Positions 46,635 to 55,508 are shown, counted from the first letter of the stretch. The stretch: 64,000 nt of DNA from Bradyrhizobium barranii subsp. apii (GCF_011516635.5 NZ_CP096255.1:5578501-5642500), one strand, 5' to 3'. A program made the numbers and translations. Notes: generated from the letters alone by a model not told the origin.

Positions 46635-47342
46635 TTGCAGAAGGCGCGCGAGGAAGCCGAGGCCGAGATCCACGCATCGCGCGACCGCTACGCCGCGCTC
46701 GCTGCCGAACGTGAGCTGCTGCTGCGCGAGGTCAATCACCGCGTCGGCAACTCGCTCCAGATCATCGCCTCGCTGCTGCATCTCCAGGCGAACTCCGCAG
46801 GCCAGGAAGAGGTCAAGGCGGCGCTGACCAACGCGATGGGCCGCGTCGCCGCGGTCGCGCAGGTGCACCGCCGGCTCTACACCTCGCAGGACCTGAAGAG
46901 CGTGGTGCTCAACCAGTATCTGGATTCGCTGCTCGAGGATCTCAGGCGCTCGGCCGAAGGCAACCGGATGTCGCGGCTGACGGTGAAGGTCGAGCCGATC
47001 GAGATCGATCCGGACCGCGCCGTCGCCGTCGGCATCATCGTCAACGAGCTGGTGATGAACGCGGTGAAATACGCCTATCCCGACGGCGCCGGCCCCATCC
47101 ATGTCGAGCTGACCTCGCAGGGCGAGGATCTGCTGCTGGCGATCACCGACAACGGCGTCGGCGACAAGGTCAAGGCGGATCCACGCTCGACCGGCATGGG
47201 CCAGCGCATCGTCGCGGCGATGGCCACCAAGCTCGACGCCACCGTCGAGCGCGACCCCGCCCATTCCGGAACTCGCGTCATGCTGAGGTTCCGCCGCACG
47301 CCCGCGGCCCCCGACAAGACCAACAACGCCGCCGCAGGCTGA
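46635..47342 (+). CDS. HisKA_2/HWE-type histidine kinase half, downstream of in-frame amber
   Basis: About 235 residues in the same frame as the preceding receiver. A helical linker (QKAREEAEAEIHASRDRYAALAAE) leads to the HisKA_2 dimerisation helix with the phospho-His in REVNHRVGNSLQIIASLLHLQ, then a HATPase with NELVMNAVKYAYPDG, ITDNGVGD and STGMGQRIVAAMA. Kinases of this subfamily phosphorylate PhyR in the alphaproteobacterial general stress response. A TTG at 46635 could start it independently, without a clear ribosome site; readthrough of TAG is the alternative. Taken as one ancestral gene of 371 codons. Confidence 0.8.
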   Translation: MQKAREEAEAEIHASRDRYAALAAERELLLREVNHRVGNSLQIIASLLHLQANSAGQEEVKAALTNAMGRVAAVAQVHRRLYTSQDLKSVVLNQYLDSLLEDLRRSAEGNRMSRLTVKVEPIEIDPDRAVAVGIIVNELVMNAVKYAYPDGAGPIHVELTSQGEDLLLAITDNGVGDKVKADPRSTGMGQRIVAAMATKLDATVERDPAHSGTRVMLRFRRTPAAPDKTNNAAAG

Positions 47343-47389
47343 CCCTCGCCCCCTTCGCAACACCTCCACGATCCTGCTATTGTTGCGCC

Positions 47390-48070
47390 ATGACTTCGCG
47401 CGACTCCGCTTCGTCTGAAATCACGCCGGCCGTGCTGTTGCGTGCCTATGCCTGCGGCATTTTTCCGATGGCCGAGAGCGCCGACGATCCGACACTGTTC
47501 TGGGTCGAGCCGGAATTGCGCGGCGTGATCCCGCTCGAGGGATTTCGCGTGGCCTCGCGGCTCGCGCGCACCGTCCGTACGGACGCCTTTCGCGTCACCG
47601 TCAACACCGCGTTCAAGGCAACGATCGCCGGCTGCGCGGCGCCGCAGGCGGGACGCGAGGACACCTGGATCAACAAGCGGATCCGCGACCTCTATGGCGG
47701 CCTCTACGAGCTCGGCCATTGCCACAGCGTCGAGGCCTGGCAGGGCGACGACCTCGTCGGCGGGCTCTACGGCGTGAGCCTCGGACGCGCCTTCTTCGGC
47801 GAGAGCATGTTTCACACCGCGCGCGATGCCTCGAAGGTCGCGCTGGTGCATCTGGTCGCGCGGCTGATCCATGGCGGCTTCGAGCTGCTCGACACGCAAT
47901 ACGTCACCGAGCACTTGAAGAGTTTTGGCGCGGTCGAGATTTCGCGTCGGCGCTACACCGCACTGCTCGACAAGGCCCTCGCCGGCGACCCCGGCGATTT
48001 CCTGAGGCTGTCAGCCGGTGACGCGATCCCGGGCGCGCGCGCGCTCGACATCGTCGCCTCCCGGCCATAA
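47390..48070 (+). CDS. aat: Leucyl/phenylalanyl-tRNA-protein transferase
   Basis: 226 residues. Family motifs are LLRAYACGIFPMAES, FWVEPELRGVIPLEGFRV, DTWINKRIRDLYGGLYELGHCHSVEAWQ, GGLYGVSLGRAFFGESMFH and the C-terminal LLDTQYVTEHLKSFGAVEISR. Transfers Leu or Phe from tRNA to N-terminal Arg/Lys, marking proteins for ClpS/ClpAP. It normally follows accC in this group; the three signalling genes here lie between the two. ATG 47390. Confidence 0.96.
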   Translation: MTSRDSASSEITPAVLLRAYACGIFPMAESADDPTLFWVEPELRGVIPLEGFRVASRLARTVRTDAFRVTVNTAFKATIAGCAAPQAGREDTWINKRIRDLYGGLYELGHCHSVEAWQGDDLVGGLYGVSLGRAFFGESMFHTARDASKVALVHLVARLIHGGFELLDTQYVTEHLKSFGAVEISRRRYTALLDKALAGDPGDFLRLSAGDAIPGARALDIVASRP

Positions 48071-48083
48071 TCGGTGATGGGGC

Positions 48084-48130
48084 CTAGCGCCCGAACCCGG
48101 GGATTTGGTCTAACGCCCAAACCCCGGGAT
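48084..48130. repeat. Direct repeat of the DUF2155 gene end
   Basis: Two 21-bp copies, 48084-48104 and 48110-48130 (about 17 of 21 bases match), separated by five bases. On the minus strand both read IPGFGR followed by TAG. The inner copy ends the gene; the outer one is a duplicated gene end just downstream. Confidence 0.8.
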
Positions 48131-49126
48131 ACCGAACAGGCCCGGCCGCTGCTCCGGCGGCGGCGGGGGTGGCGGCGCCGGCTGCTGCTGCTGGATCGGC
48201 GGCAAGGGCTGCGGCGGGCGCTGCTGCACGGCCTGCTTGGGTGGCGCCGCCTTCTTCTGCGCGGGCGGCGGAGCCGGCGGCTTTGCCGCGGCCGGATCGG
48301 GCGCCGCGGTTGCAATGGTCTGCTGCGGCTCTTTGCAGTCGGTGAGCCAGATGTCGTAGATCGGATGCTCGACGCCGTGCAGGCCGGGGCTTGCCGCATA
48401 CATCCAGCCCGAGAAGATGCGCTTCACCTCGCCCTGCAAGGTGATCTCGTCGACCTCGACGAAGGCGTCGGTATTGGTGGCCTCCGTCGCCGGCCGCGTG
48501 TAGCAGGCGTCGGTCTTGACCCGCAGCGCGCCGAACTGGACGGTCTCGCCGATGTCCTCGTCGAAATTGATGATGCGCCCGGTGATCTTGTCGAGGCCGG
48601 AGAAGGTCGCCTTCTTGTTCACGATCTTCTGGGCCGGCGGCTCGGTCACGACCTCGTCGCCCGGCTGGAGGCTAGCCGGGGTCTGCGGGACAGTGCCGCC
48701 CGGCCCGCCCTTCTGCTGGGGCTGGCGCTGACCGGGCGCACCCGGGGCGGCTTGCGGATTGGGCGGAGCGACCGCCACGGACGGCGGCTGGTTCGGCGGA
48801 GCGACGGTTGAGCCCGGCGGCGGCGCCAGGGGCTGGGACTCGACCGGCCCCGGCATCACGTTACCTTGCCGGCCCGGCGGCGGCGCCATCGGGCGCGACG
48901 GCAGCACGCGGCCCTGCGGCGGCAGCTCGGGGACCTCTTCGTCGTCATCGGGGATCTGAGGCTGCGGCTGACCACGCGGAATCGAACCCGGCGGCCGCGG
49001 CGGCGGGTCGGAGAAGATCGTGCCGATCTGCGCCTGCGCGGGCGTCGCAACCGTCAATGCGGTGGCGGCCAGAAGCGCCGCAAGACCTGGCAGGGCAAGT
49101 CTTGTAAGGGTAAAGGTTCGAACCAT
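48110..49126 (-). CDS. Exported Pro/Gln-rich DUF2155 protein
   Basis: 338 residues from ATG 49126 (signal LALPGLAALLAATALTVATPAQAQ); an in-frame ATG at 49168 would add 14 residues. Residues ~35-170 are Pro/Gly/Gln low complexity. Then comes the DUF2155 domain (~175-270): ATFSGLDKITGRIINFDEDIG, FGALRVKTDACYTRPATEATN, VKRIFSGWMYAASPGLHGVEHP and YDIWLTDCK, whose two Cys probably form a disulfide. The tail is Pro/Ala/Gln again. Function unknown; the domain is near-universal in alphaproteobacteria close to aat and NDUFA12 genes. Convergent with aat. Confidence 0.9.
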   Translation of the reverse strand: MVRTFTLTRLALPGLAALLAATALTVATPAQAQIGTIFSDPPPRPPGSIPRGQPQPQIPDDDEEVPELPPQGRVLPSRPMAPPPGRQGNVMPGPVESQPLAPPPGSTVAPPNQPPSVAVAPPNPQAAPGAPGQRQPQQKGGPGGTVPQTPASLQPGDEVVTEPPAQKIVNKKATFSGLDKITGRIINFDEDIGETVQFGALRVKTDACYTRPATEATNTDAFVEVDEITLQGEVKRIFSGWMYAASPGLHGVEHPIYDIWLTDCKEPQQTIATAAPDPAAAKPPAPPPAQKKAAPPKQAVQQRPPQPLPPIQQQQPAPPPPPPPEQRPGLFGIPGFGR

Positions 49127-49372
49127 CTTCTCGCGCGGCTTCAACAGCGAATCGGGCTTGCTGGACATTCTACAGGGGATACCGCCGCTCGCAGGCCATC
49201 CGGTTAACACGGCGAATACGGCGGGGGAAGGGCGGCATCCCTGCCCTGCCCGCCGCCGGCTGGCCAGACCGGCGACCGGATGGGATAGTTCACCGGCCCC
49301 TCCCCGGGGCTGAGGCGGGCAGCGCCCCCGGAAACGACGTCCAACGACAACAGAAAGCCCAAGGTCGCTCCC

Positions 49373-50320
49373 ATGCCCGTCGTGCTCGATCCCGATGCCG
49401 CCGCTGTCTACAAGGCGTTCCAGGACGCCGGCCGCCCCGCCTACGAGACCCTGACCGCACCGGAAGCCCGCGCCTATTACGGGCAGGCCCGCTTCGCCAC
49501 CAACCCCGAGCCGCCGGAACTGGCGCGCGTCGCCGCGCTGGCGATCCCGGCGACGCACGGCGAAATCCCCGCCCGCATCTACGTGCCGAAGGATCCGCGC
49601 CTTCAGGACGGGTTGTCGCCGGCGCTGGTGTTCTTCCATGGCGGCGGCTGGGTGATCGGCGATCTCGGCTCCCACGACGTCGTCTGCCGCCAGCTCGCCG
49701 TTTCAGGCGCGCTGATCGTGATCTCGGTCGATTACCGCCTCGCGCCCGAGCACAAGTTTCCCGCCGCCGCCGATGACGCGATCGCCGCCACAAAATGGAT
49801 CGCCGCGAATGCGCGCGAACTCGGCATCGATGCCTCGCGCCTTTCGATCGGCGGCGACAGCGCCGGCGGCAATCTCGCCGCCGTGGTCGCACTCACCGCA
49901 CGCGACGGCAATGGTCCGAAGATCGCGGGCCAGGTCCTGATCTACCCCGCGACCGATTTCGCCATGACGCACGGCTCCCACAGCGAGCCCGAGACCAGCG
50001 TGCTGCTGACGCATTCGGTGATCCGCTGGTTCCGCGATCACTATCTCAACGGCACAGCCGACATCCACGACTGGCGCGCCTCGCCGGCACGCGCGAAAAG
50101 CCTCGCCGGTTTGCCGCCGACCTATGTGCTCACGGCCGGCGCCGATCCGCTGCGCGACGAAGGCGACGACTATGCCGAGCGCCTCAGGCAAGCCGGCGTG
50201 CCCGTCGCCTACAAGCATTATCCCGGCCAATTCCACGGCTTCTTCACCATGGGCAAGCTGCTGCCGCTGGCCAATGTCGCGGTGCGCGAGATCGGCGCCT
50301 GGTTGAAGGAGCTGGGCTGA
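49373..50320 (+). CDS. Alpha/beta hydrolase, hormone-sensitive-lipase family
   Basis: 315 residues. Oxyanion motif HGGGW (VFFHGGGWVIGDLGSHD), nucleophile elbow GGDSAGGNLAA, and the acid/His region YVLTAGADPLRDEGDDYAERL...HYPGQFHGFF complete the HSL catalytic triad. Hydrolyses short or medium carboxyl esters. Its TGA (50318-50320) contributes two bases to the target duplication of IS copy 2, so the gene itself stays intact. Before the insertion the BASS transporter gene began 8 bp further on, so the two probably formed an operon. Confidence 0.92.
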   Translation: MPVVLDPDAAAVYKAFQDAGRPAYETLTAPEARAYYGQARFATNPEPPELARVAALAIPATHGEIPARIYVPKDPRLQDGLSPALVFFHGGGWVIGDLGSHDVVCRQLAVSGALIVISVDYRLAPEHKFPAAADDAIAATKWIAANARELGIDASRLSIGGDSAGGNLAAVVALTARDGNGPKIAGQVLIYPATDFAMTHGSHSEPETSVLLTHSVIRWFRDHYLNGTADIHDWRASPARAKSLAGLPPTYVLTAGADPLRDEGDDYAERLRQAGVPVAYKHYPGQFHGFFTMGKLLPLANVAVREIGAWLKELG

Positions 50321-50326
50321 CGCCTC

Positions 50327-51755
50327 GGGGATGTCCCGATCGCTGTTGAACTACGTCGGGTCGACGTTGCCGGAATGAATATTACGCAGCCCTCGTGACG
50401 TGGGCAACGGACTTGATTGTCATGCGATCGTGGTGAGCTTGAAGGGCCGCACGCAGAACCGACAATTGCTTATGCGCCTTCAATCGTCGGAAGCCCTTGT
50501 TGGCCTCGATCATACCGGCCGCGACCCATCGCAAGGCCATACCGGCATCCCGCCAGCGTTTAACGTTGCGCGTGACGCGGCGAATGGTGCCCATCATGTT
50601 CTCGGCGATATTGGTACAGGCGAGCGATCGGCGAAGCTCCTTCGGCAACTTCAACCGGACGACAGTCAGGATTTCGTCGAGGCCTTCGAGGATACTGGCC
50701 GCAACGCCGGGCCATTGCTGGTCGAGTCGACGCGCGAGATTGCGGATCAATTTTTCAGCCTTGTCGGCGTCATCGAGCTCCCAGGCCTGGCGCAGCACCC
50801 GGCGGGTGGCCGCATGATGCTCTTTCGGCAGGCGTTCCATGATGTTGCGCGCCTTGTGGATCTGGCAGCGCTGGATCGCAGCGGCCGAACCGAAGGTGCG
50901 GCGGATCGCCTTCGACAACGCCTTCGCGCCGTCGGCGATGAACAGTCTTGGCACCGTCGGGTCGAGCCCGCGCGAGACCAGGTTGTCCAGCAGGGCCTGA
51001 ACCGTTGCTGCATTCTCGGTCGCCCCTTCCACCAGCGCCAGCGGATGCTTGTTGCCTTCGCCGTCAACCCCGATCGCGGCCACCAGCACGAGATCGTCGT
51101 CGAGATGCAGCCCGTCGATTTGGACCACCAGAAGGTCGAGCGCGGACAGATCGGCAGCCATGAAGTCGGCCAGCCGCGCCGCCGACAGAGCCACGAACCT
51201 CCGCGAGGCCGCCGACTTCGAAATCCCCGATCCGGGCGGTGCCGGCACGTCACCCTCGGGCAGCCGGACGGCGCGGCCGAACCGGCGCGTCGACACATTG
51301 ATCAGCATCAGGTTCATCGCCCAGCGACCGAGCCAGTCCTCCTGCGCCGCCGTTTCCCAGCTCGGGATCGTGACCTCGCGGCCGTCCATGCCCCGGACCC
51401 GCGGGCGATCGACCTCGATCTTGCCGCCGTGGAAACCGATCCGCCCCCGCGTTCGGCCCCAACGGTGCGCCCGCCGCGCCGCATCACGACCGTGGCGCGG
51501 CCCGCAGGCCGCTGTCACATCCGCCTCCATCATCGTGCCGAGCGCCTCGATTCCTGCCGCAAGGCAGAACCGATCGAAGCTCGCTCGCACTTCCGCAAAT
51601 GATTTCTCCACAGCCCCGGTCGCCGGCCAACCAGCCGGTGTGATATCTCTCGTCATGGCGTTGCTCTCCTTTGTGGAATCAGCACCCCGAGCCTACCGGC
51701 TCAAGGTGGGCAACGCCGACCTCTTCAGAAATTCAACAGAACCCGGGACATCCCC
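50327..51755 (-). mobile_element. IS256-family insertion sequence, copy 2
   Basis: 1,429 bp, the same length as copy 1 and in the opposite orientation. Ends are GGGGATGTCCCG type. The 8-bp target duplication GACGCCTC lies at 50319-50326 and 51756-51763. It is inserted between the esterase gene and the BASS transporter gene, 11 bp before the latter's ATG. Copies 1 and 2 appear identical in all frames checked, pointing to very recent transposition. Confidence 0.97.
50382..51656 (-). CDS. IS256-family transposase (copy 2)
   Basis: 424 residues, identical to the copy 1 protein, with the same DDE candidates (Asp181, Asp242, Glu352) and the CQIHKARNI motif. The frame is intact. It reads away from the downstream BASS transporter gene. 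Confidence 0.97.
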   Translation of the reverse strand: MTRDITPAGWPATGAVEKSFAEVRASFDRFCLAAGIEALGTMMEADVTAACGPRHGRDAARRAHRWGRTRGRIGFHGGKIEVDRPRVRGMDGREVTIPSWETAAQEDWLGRWAMNLMLINVSTRRFGRAVRLPEGDVPAPPGSGISKSAASRRFVALSAARLADFMAADLSALDLLVVQIDGLHLDDDLVLVAAIGVDGEGNKHPLALVEGATENAATVQALLDNLVSRGLDPTVPRLFIADGAKALSKAIRRTFGSAAAIQRCQIHKARNIMERLPKEHHAATRRVLRQAWELDDADKAEKLIRNLARRLDQQWPGVAASILEGLDEILTVVRLKLPKELRRSLACTNIAENMMGTIRRVTRNVKRWRDAGMALRWVAAGMIEANKGFRRLKAHKQLSVLRAALQAHHDRMTIKSVAHVTRAA

Positions 51756-51765
51756 GACGCCTCCC

Positions 51766-52773
51766 ATGCCCTTCGTTCTTCAAACCGTCTTCGCCCTCCC
51801 CCTGCGCGCGCTGACATGGCTCGGCAGCCAGGGCACCCGCGGGGTCGCGGCGGTCGTGTTCGTCGCCGCCGCCGTGCCGCCGCTCGGCGCGCTGCTGCGG
51901 CCCTACATCACCGAAGCGATCCTCGTCCTGCTCTGCATCTCCTTCATGCGAGTCGATCTCGCGGCGCTGTACGGTCACCTACGCCGCCCGGCGCTGATTG
52001 CGACCGCAACCGCCTGGACTACGATGGGCGTGCCGCTGATCGTCGGACTGATCATCTATGCAACAGGGCTCAACGACCGCTCGCCCGGCCTTTCCGTTGC
52101 CCTGATGCTCCAGAGCATGGCCTCGCCCATGATGGCGTCTCCGGCGCTCGCCGCGCTGATGGGCCTCGATGCCACGCTCGTGCTGGTCACGCTGGTGACC
52201 TCCACCGCGCTGGTCCCCTTCACAGCGTCGCTGTTCGCAAGCCTGTTCCTCGACGGCATGCTCAGCGTCACGCCGGCGACGCTCGGCCTGAAGCTGCTCG
52301 GCATCCTCGCGGCGTCGCTGCTGGCCGCAACCATCATCCGTTGGGTGTTCGGCGCAAAAGCGATCCAGCGCCACAGGAAGCCGATCGACGGCTTCAACAT
52401 CATCATCCTCCTGATCTTCGCCGCCGCGATCATGGGCGATGTTGTGAACGATCTGGTGGCGCAGCCGGTGTTCACCATCAGCCTGGCGGCTCTGTCCTTC
52501 GCGATCTATTTCACGCTGCTCGCCGTCACCACGCTGCTGTTCCGCCGCATCGGCTATGAGCGCGCGCTGGCGCTCGGGCTGATGGTGTCACAGCGCAATC
52601 TGGGCCTGATGCTGGCCGCGACCGCCGGCGCGCTGCCGCCAACCACCTGGCTCTATTTCGCGATGACGCAGTTTCCGATCCATCTTGCGCCCTACATGCT
52701 GACGCCGATTGCACGCCGCCTGGTGGCCCGCGCGGATGGCAACGGCGAGGCCGCTGCAGGCAAGGCGACCTAG
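51766..52773 (+). CDS. Bile acid:sodium symporter (BASS) family transporter
   Basis: 335 residues, nine to ten membrane helices. Recognisable segments are GALLRPYITEAILVLLCISFMRVD, the crossover-type LMLQSMASPMMASPALAALMGLD and QRNLGLMLAATAGALPP near the end. BASS proteins take up bile acids, pantoate, pyruvate or other organic anions with Na+; substrate unknown. No ribosome site is evident before ATG 51766, and in the ancestral arrangement it was probably coupled to the esterase gene ending 8 bp upstream. The IS now separates them and replaces its upstream sequence, so expression may be altered. Confidence 0.82.
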   Translation: MPFVLQTVFALPLRALTWLGSQGTRGVAAVVFVAAAVPPLGALLRPYITEAILVLLCISFMRVDLAALYGHLRRPALIATATAWTTMGVPLIVGLIIYATGLNDRSPGLSVALMLQSMASPMMASPALAALMGLDATLVLVTLVTSTALVPFTASLFASLFLDGMLSVTPATLGLKLLGILAASLLAATIIRWVFGAKAIQRHRKPIDGFNIIILLIFAAAIMGDVVNDLVAQPVFTISLAALSFAIYFTLLAVTTLLFRRIGYERALALGLMVSQRNLGLMLAATAGALPPTTWLYFAMTQFPIHLAPYMLTPIARRLVARADGNGEAAAGKAT

Positions 52774-52780
52774 GCCGCAG

Positions 52781-53575
52781 TCATAGCGGCGTCGCAGCCG
52801 GCTTTGAGGCCCTGAAGAGATAGCGGTTGGTGCTGAAGAAGTATTGTCCCGCCCCGCTGAGATGCTCGAACTCGCTGTGCCATGCTTCGAGATCACCGGC
52901 TGAAACGTCGTTCCTGCGGGCGACGAAGTCCCGAATGCCCTGGGCCAGCCCCTTGCTGTAGCTATCGTCATCGTACTGCAAATTCAGGATTGGAAAGACC
53001 GACGCACCGTCCAGGTGAAGTCGTGCATTCACCAATCTGTGGGCCATCGACCTCGGGAGGCGCGGGTGAGCGCAGTGCGCTTCCCATGATTTCATCACCG
53101 CGGCCATACGTTCCGGGCTTTCGGAATGCCACACCACCGCGTCCCAATCCGTTGCGACAAAAATCGTGCGGCCCCCCGGCTTGAGCACGCGAAACGTCTC
53201 TGCGAGGACGCGGTCAACATCAGGCACGTACTCGGCAACCTGCGTGCACACGACGACATCGAACGACGCATCAGGTTGACCCAATTCCGTGGCGTTGCCG
53301 ATCGCATATGAAATCCAGGCGGAAGCCTTCTGCCGGTTGCAGACCTCGATCAGGTCAGTCGACACATCGATACCGAGGACAGCACCATCAGGCCCAACGA
53401 TCTGCGCCATGCTTTCGCAGAGATAGCCGGGACCACATCCGATATCGAGAACGCTCTCGCCGGCGGACAGATTGAGCTGCCGAATGGTCTCCGCGCGCTG
53501 GGCGGTCACGTCCCCCGTGAGATAGATTCTCTGGAGCCGTTTCGCGTTCTCGTTGCTGTACTCCATCCCGCCCAT
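52781..53575 (-). CDS. Class I SAM-dependent methyltransferase (UbiE/Methyltransf_11-like)
   Basis: 264 residues from ATG 53575 (MGGMEYSNENAK), which has GGAGG five bases upstream. SAM-binding motif I is ESVLDIGCGPGYLCESMAQIVG, followed by GIDVSTDLIEVC, DASFDVVVCTQVAEYVPD and RVLKPGGRTIFVATDWD. The C-terminal ~80 residues have an aromatic-rich segment (HSEFEHLSGAGQYFFSTNRYLF). The substrate is a small molecule, not determinable. Convergent with the BASS gene (7 bp gap) and 35 bp downstream of the GlxA-type regulator gene on the same strand. Confidence 0.88.
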   Translation of the reverse strand: MGGMEYSNENAKRLQRIYLTGDVTAQRAETIRQLNLSAGESVLDIGCGPGYLCESMAQIVGPDGAVLGIDVSTDLIEVCNRQKASAWISYAIGNATELGQPDASFDVVVCTQVAEYVPDVDRVLAETFRVLKPGGRTIFVATDWDAVVWHSESPERMAAVMKSWEAHCAHPRLPRSMAHRLVNARLHLDGASVFPILNLQYDDDSYSKGLAQGIRDFVARRNDVSAGDLEAWHSEFEHLSGAGQYFFSTNRYLFRASKPAATPL

Positions 53576-53610
53576 CTTCGCCTCCACGCTCGAGTGCCAG
53601 GTGAGATTCC

Positions 53611-54552
53611 CTAACCCGCCCGCGCCGCGCGCCGCAGCGCCTGCGGCGGCTGGCCGAAGGCGCGGATGAAGGCGCGCCGCATGCGCTCGGGGTCGCCAAA
53701 TCCGGTCGCCTCCGCGACGAGCTCGATCGCCTCGCGCGAGGACTGCACGCGCTCGCGCGCGACCTCGATCCGTAAGCGCTCGATCGCCTTCGACGGCGTC
53801 GTGCCGGTCTCGGCGGCAAAGGCGCGGGCAAAATGCCGTGCGCTCATGCCGGCACGATCGGCGAGATCTTCGACCGTCAGCCGGGCATCGAGGTTCTCGC
53901 GCGCCCAGGACAGCAGCGCGCCGAACCGGCCGTTCGGTGTCTTCAATTCCAGCAGTGAGGAGAACTGCGACTGGCCGCCGCTGCGGCGATGATACAGCAC
54001 GAGCTGGCGGGCGGCCTGTTGCGCGATCTCCTCGCCATGGTCCTCGGTGACCATCGCGAGCGCGAGGTCGATGCCCGCCGTGATGCCCGCCGACGTCCAC
54101 ACATTGCCGTCATGCGTGAAGATCTGGTCCGGCTCGAACTTCACCTTGGGATAGCGCGCGACGAAATCCCGTGTGCGGCCCCAATGCGTGGTGGCGCGTC
54201 GTCCATCGAGCAGGCCCGCCTCGGCCAGCACATAGGCGCCCGAGCAGACGCTGGCGACCCGCACACCGCGTCGCGCCAGCCGCTGCACGAAGGCGCGCGT
54301 GACCTCGCAGCGTGCGGCGTCCGTTACGCCTGCGCCACCTGCGATGACCAGGGTGGTGATCGCGTTCGCCGACTTGAAGTCGCGCGCCATCATTTCCACG
54401 CCGGACGAGCTGCGCACGGGCCCCGCGTTCAGTGCCAGCACGCGGATTCCGGTGCTCGTCTTGCCGGTGGCGCGCGCCGCGATCTCGAACACCGAGATCG
54501 GGCCGGCCGCATCGAGCAACTGGAAATCGGGGAAGATCAGGATGCCGATCAT
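53611..54552 (-). CDS. GlxA-family transcriptional regulator (DJ-1/PfpI plus AraC HTH)
   Basis: 313 residues. Residues ~1-170 are a DJ-1/PfpI-like domain (IGILIFPDFQLLDAAGPISVFEIA, nucleophile-position Cys in VASVCSGAYVLAEAGLL). Residues ~210-313 are an AraC double HTH (LTVEDLADRAGMSARHFARAFA and IELVAEATGFGDPERMRRAFIRAFGQPP). It is divergent from a DJ-1/PfpI enzyme gene with an inverted repeat in the 94-bp gap, suggesting local control. The ligand is unknown; GlxA-type relatives respond to metabolites such as arginine or betaine. Confidence 0.92.
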   Translation of the reverse strand: MIGILIFPDFQLLDAAGPISVFEIAARATGKTSTGIRVLALNAGPVRSSSGVEMMARDFKSANAITTLVIAGGAGVTDAARCEVTRAFVQRLARRGVRVASVCSGAYVLAEAGLLDGRRATTHWGRTRDFVARYPKVKFEPDQIFTHDGNVWTSAGITAGIDLALAMVTEDHGEEIAQQAARQLVLYHRRSGGQSQFSSLLELKTPNGRFGALLSWARENLDARLTVEDLADRAGMSARHFARAFAAETGTTPSKAIERLRIEVARERVQSSREAIELVAEATGFGDPERMRRAFIRAFGQPPQALRRAARAG

Positions 54553-54557
54553 GGTTA

Positions 54558-54592
54558 TGTCCGAAAGCGAGGGAATTACGCCATTTTGGACA
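54558..54592. promoter_or_regulatory. Inverted repeat in divergent glxA-type/isonitrile hydratase gap
   Basis: Half-sites TGTCCGAAA (54558-54566) and TTTTGGACA (54584-54592), complementary at 8 of 9 positions with a 17-bp spacer. They lie just upstream of the regulator start and 55 bp before the enzyme ATG. Likely operator. Confidence 0.45.
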
Positions 54593-54646
54593 GAAGGGCA
54601 TCATGAGAGGCTGCGTCCGTCAAGCTCATCTTTGGAGGACCTGCCC

Positions 54647-55330
54647 ATGTCGTCACCGCTCCAGATCGGTCTTTTGGTGTTTCCGCGCGTCACCCAGCTC
54701 GACTTCACCGGTCCCTTGCAGGTGTTCTCCTCCGTCCCCGGCGCGAAGCTGCACCTGATCTGGAAACGGATCGAGCCGGTGCCGAGCGATTCCGTGCTGA
54801 CGCTGACGCCGACCACGACATTCGCCGACTGTCCGCAGCTCGACGTGATCTGCGTGCCCGGCGGCGGCGGCACCAACGACCTGCTCAATGACGAAGAGGT
54901 GCTGGATTTCCTGCGCAGGCAGGCCGAAGGCGCCAAGTACGTCACCTCGGTCTGCACGGGGGCGCTGGCGCTCGGCGCTGCCGGCCTGCTCAAGGGCTAC
55001 CGCGCTGCCACCCATTGGAGCGCGATGGAGATGCTCGGCCAGTTCGGCGCGACGCCGACCAAGACGCGCGTCTGCATCGACCGCAACCGCGTCACCGGCG
55101 GCGGCGTCACCGCCGGGATCGATTTCGCGCTGACGCTGGTGTCGATCCTGGTCGACCGCACCACGGCGGAAGCGATCCAGCTCCAGATCGAATACAACCC
55201 GGCCCCGCCGTTCAATTCAGGCTCGCCCGACACCGCGCCGGCCGAAGTGCTGGCCTTGCTGAGAGAGCGCGGCGCCGCAAACCAGGCCCGCCGCCTCGAG
55301 GCGGTCAAGCGCGCGGCTGAGCGGGTGTAG
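54647..55330 (+). CDS. inhA: DJ-1/PfpI family protein, isonitrile hydratase-like
   Basis: 227 residues, the size of Pseudomonas isonitrile hydratase. Motifs are IGLLVFPRVTQLDFTGPLQVF, VICVPGGGGTNDLL, the nucleophile Cys in TSVCTGALALGAAGLLKGYRAATHW, and GGGVTAGIDFALTLVSIL. The enzyme class hydrates isonitriles to N-substituted formamides; other DJ-1 members share the pattern, so the exact reaction is inferred from overall similarity. ATG 54647 follows TTGGAGGAC. Transcribed away from the GlxA-type regulator. Confidence 0.85.
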   Translation: MSSPLQIGLLVFPRVTQLDFTGPLQVFSSVPGAKLHLIWKRIEPVPSDSVLTLTPTTTFADCPQLDVICVPGGGGTNDLLNDEEVLDFLRRQAEGAKYVTSVCTGALALGAAGLLKGYRAATHWSAMEMLGQFGATPTKTRVCIDRNRVTGGGVTAGIDFALTLVSILVDRTTAEAIQLQIEYNPAPPFNSGSPDTAPAEVLALLRERGAANQARRLEAVKRAAERV

Positions 55331-55508
55331 AGCAGAGGTTTTGCTCACGCGCCCCGAACGCAGCGCAGCACTTCCCGGGCAATGCAAAGCATCGTCCGGA
55401 AGCTCCGCACTGCTGACATGACGCTGTCAGGAGCCTGTCGCGACAATCTGGATCGCGCCCAACGCCCACGGACGCTTCCCGGTCGCGTGCGCACAGGAGG
55501 ATCTGACC

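Noticed and set aside
53576..54100. Extended N-terminus of the methyltransferase frame up to 54100
   Set aside because: The extension is antisense-shifted shadow of the GlxA-type regulator; ATG 53575 has a good ribosome site and full motif I downstream.
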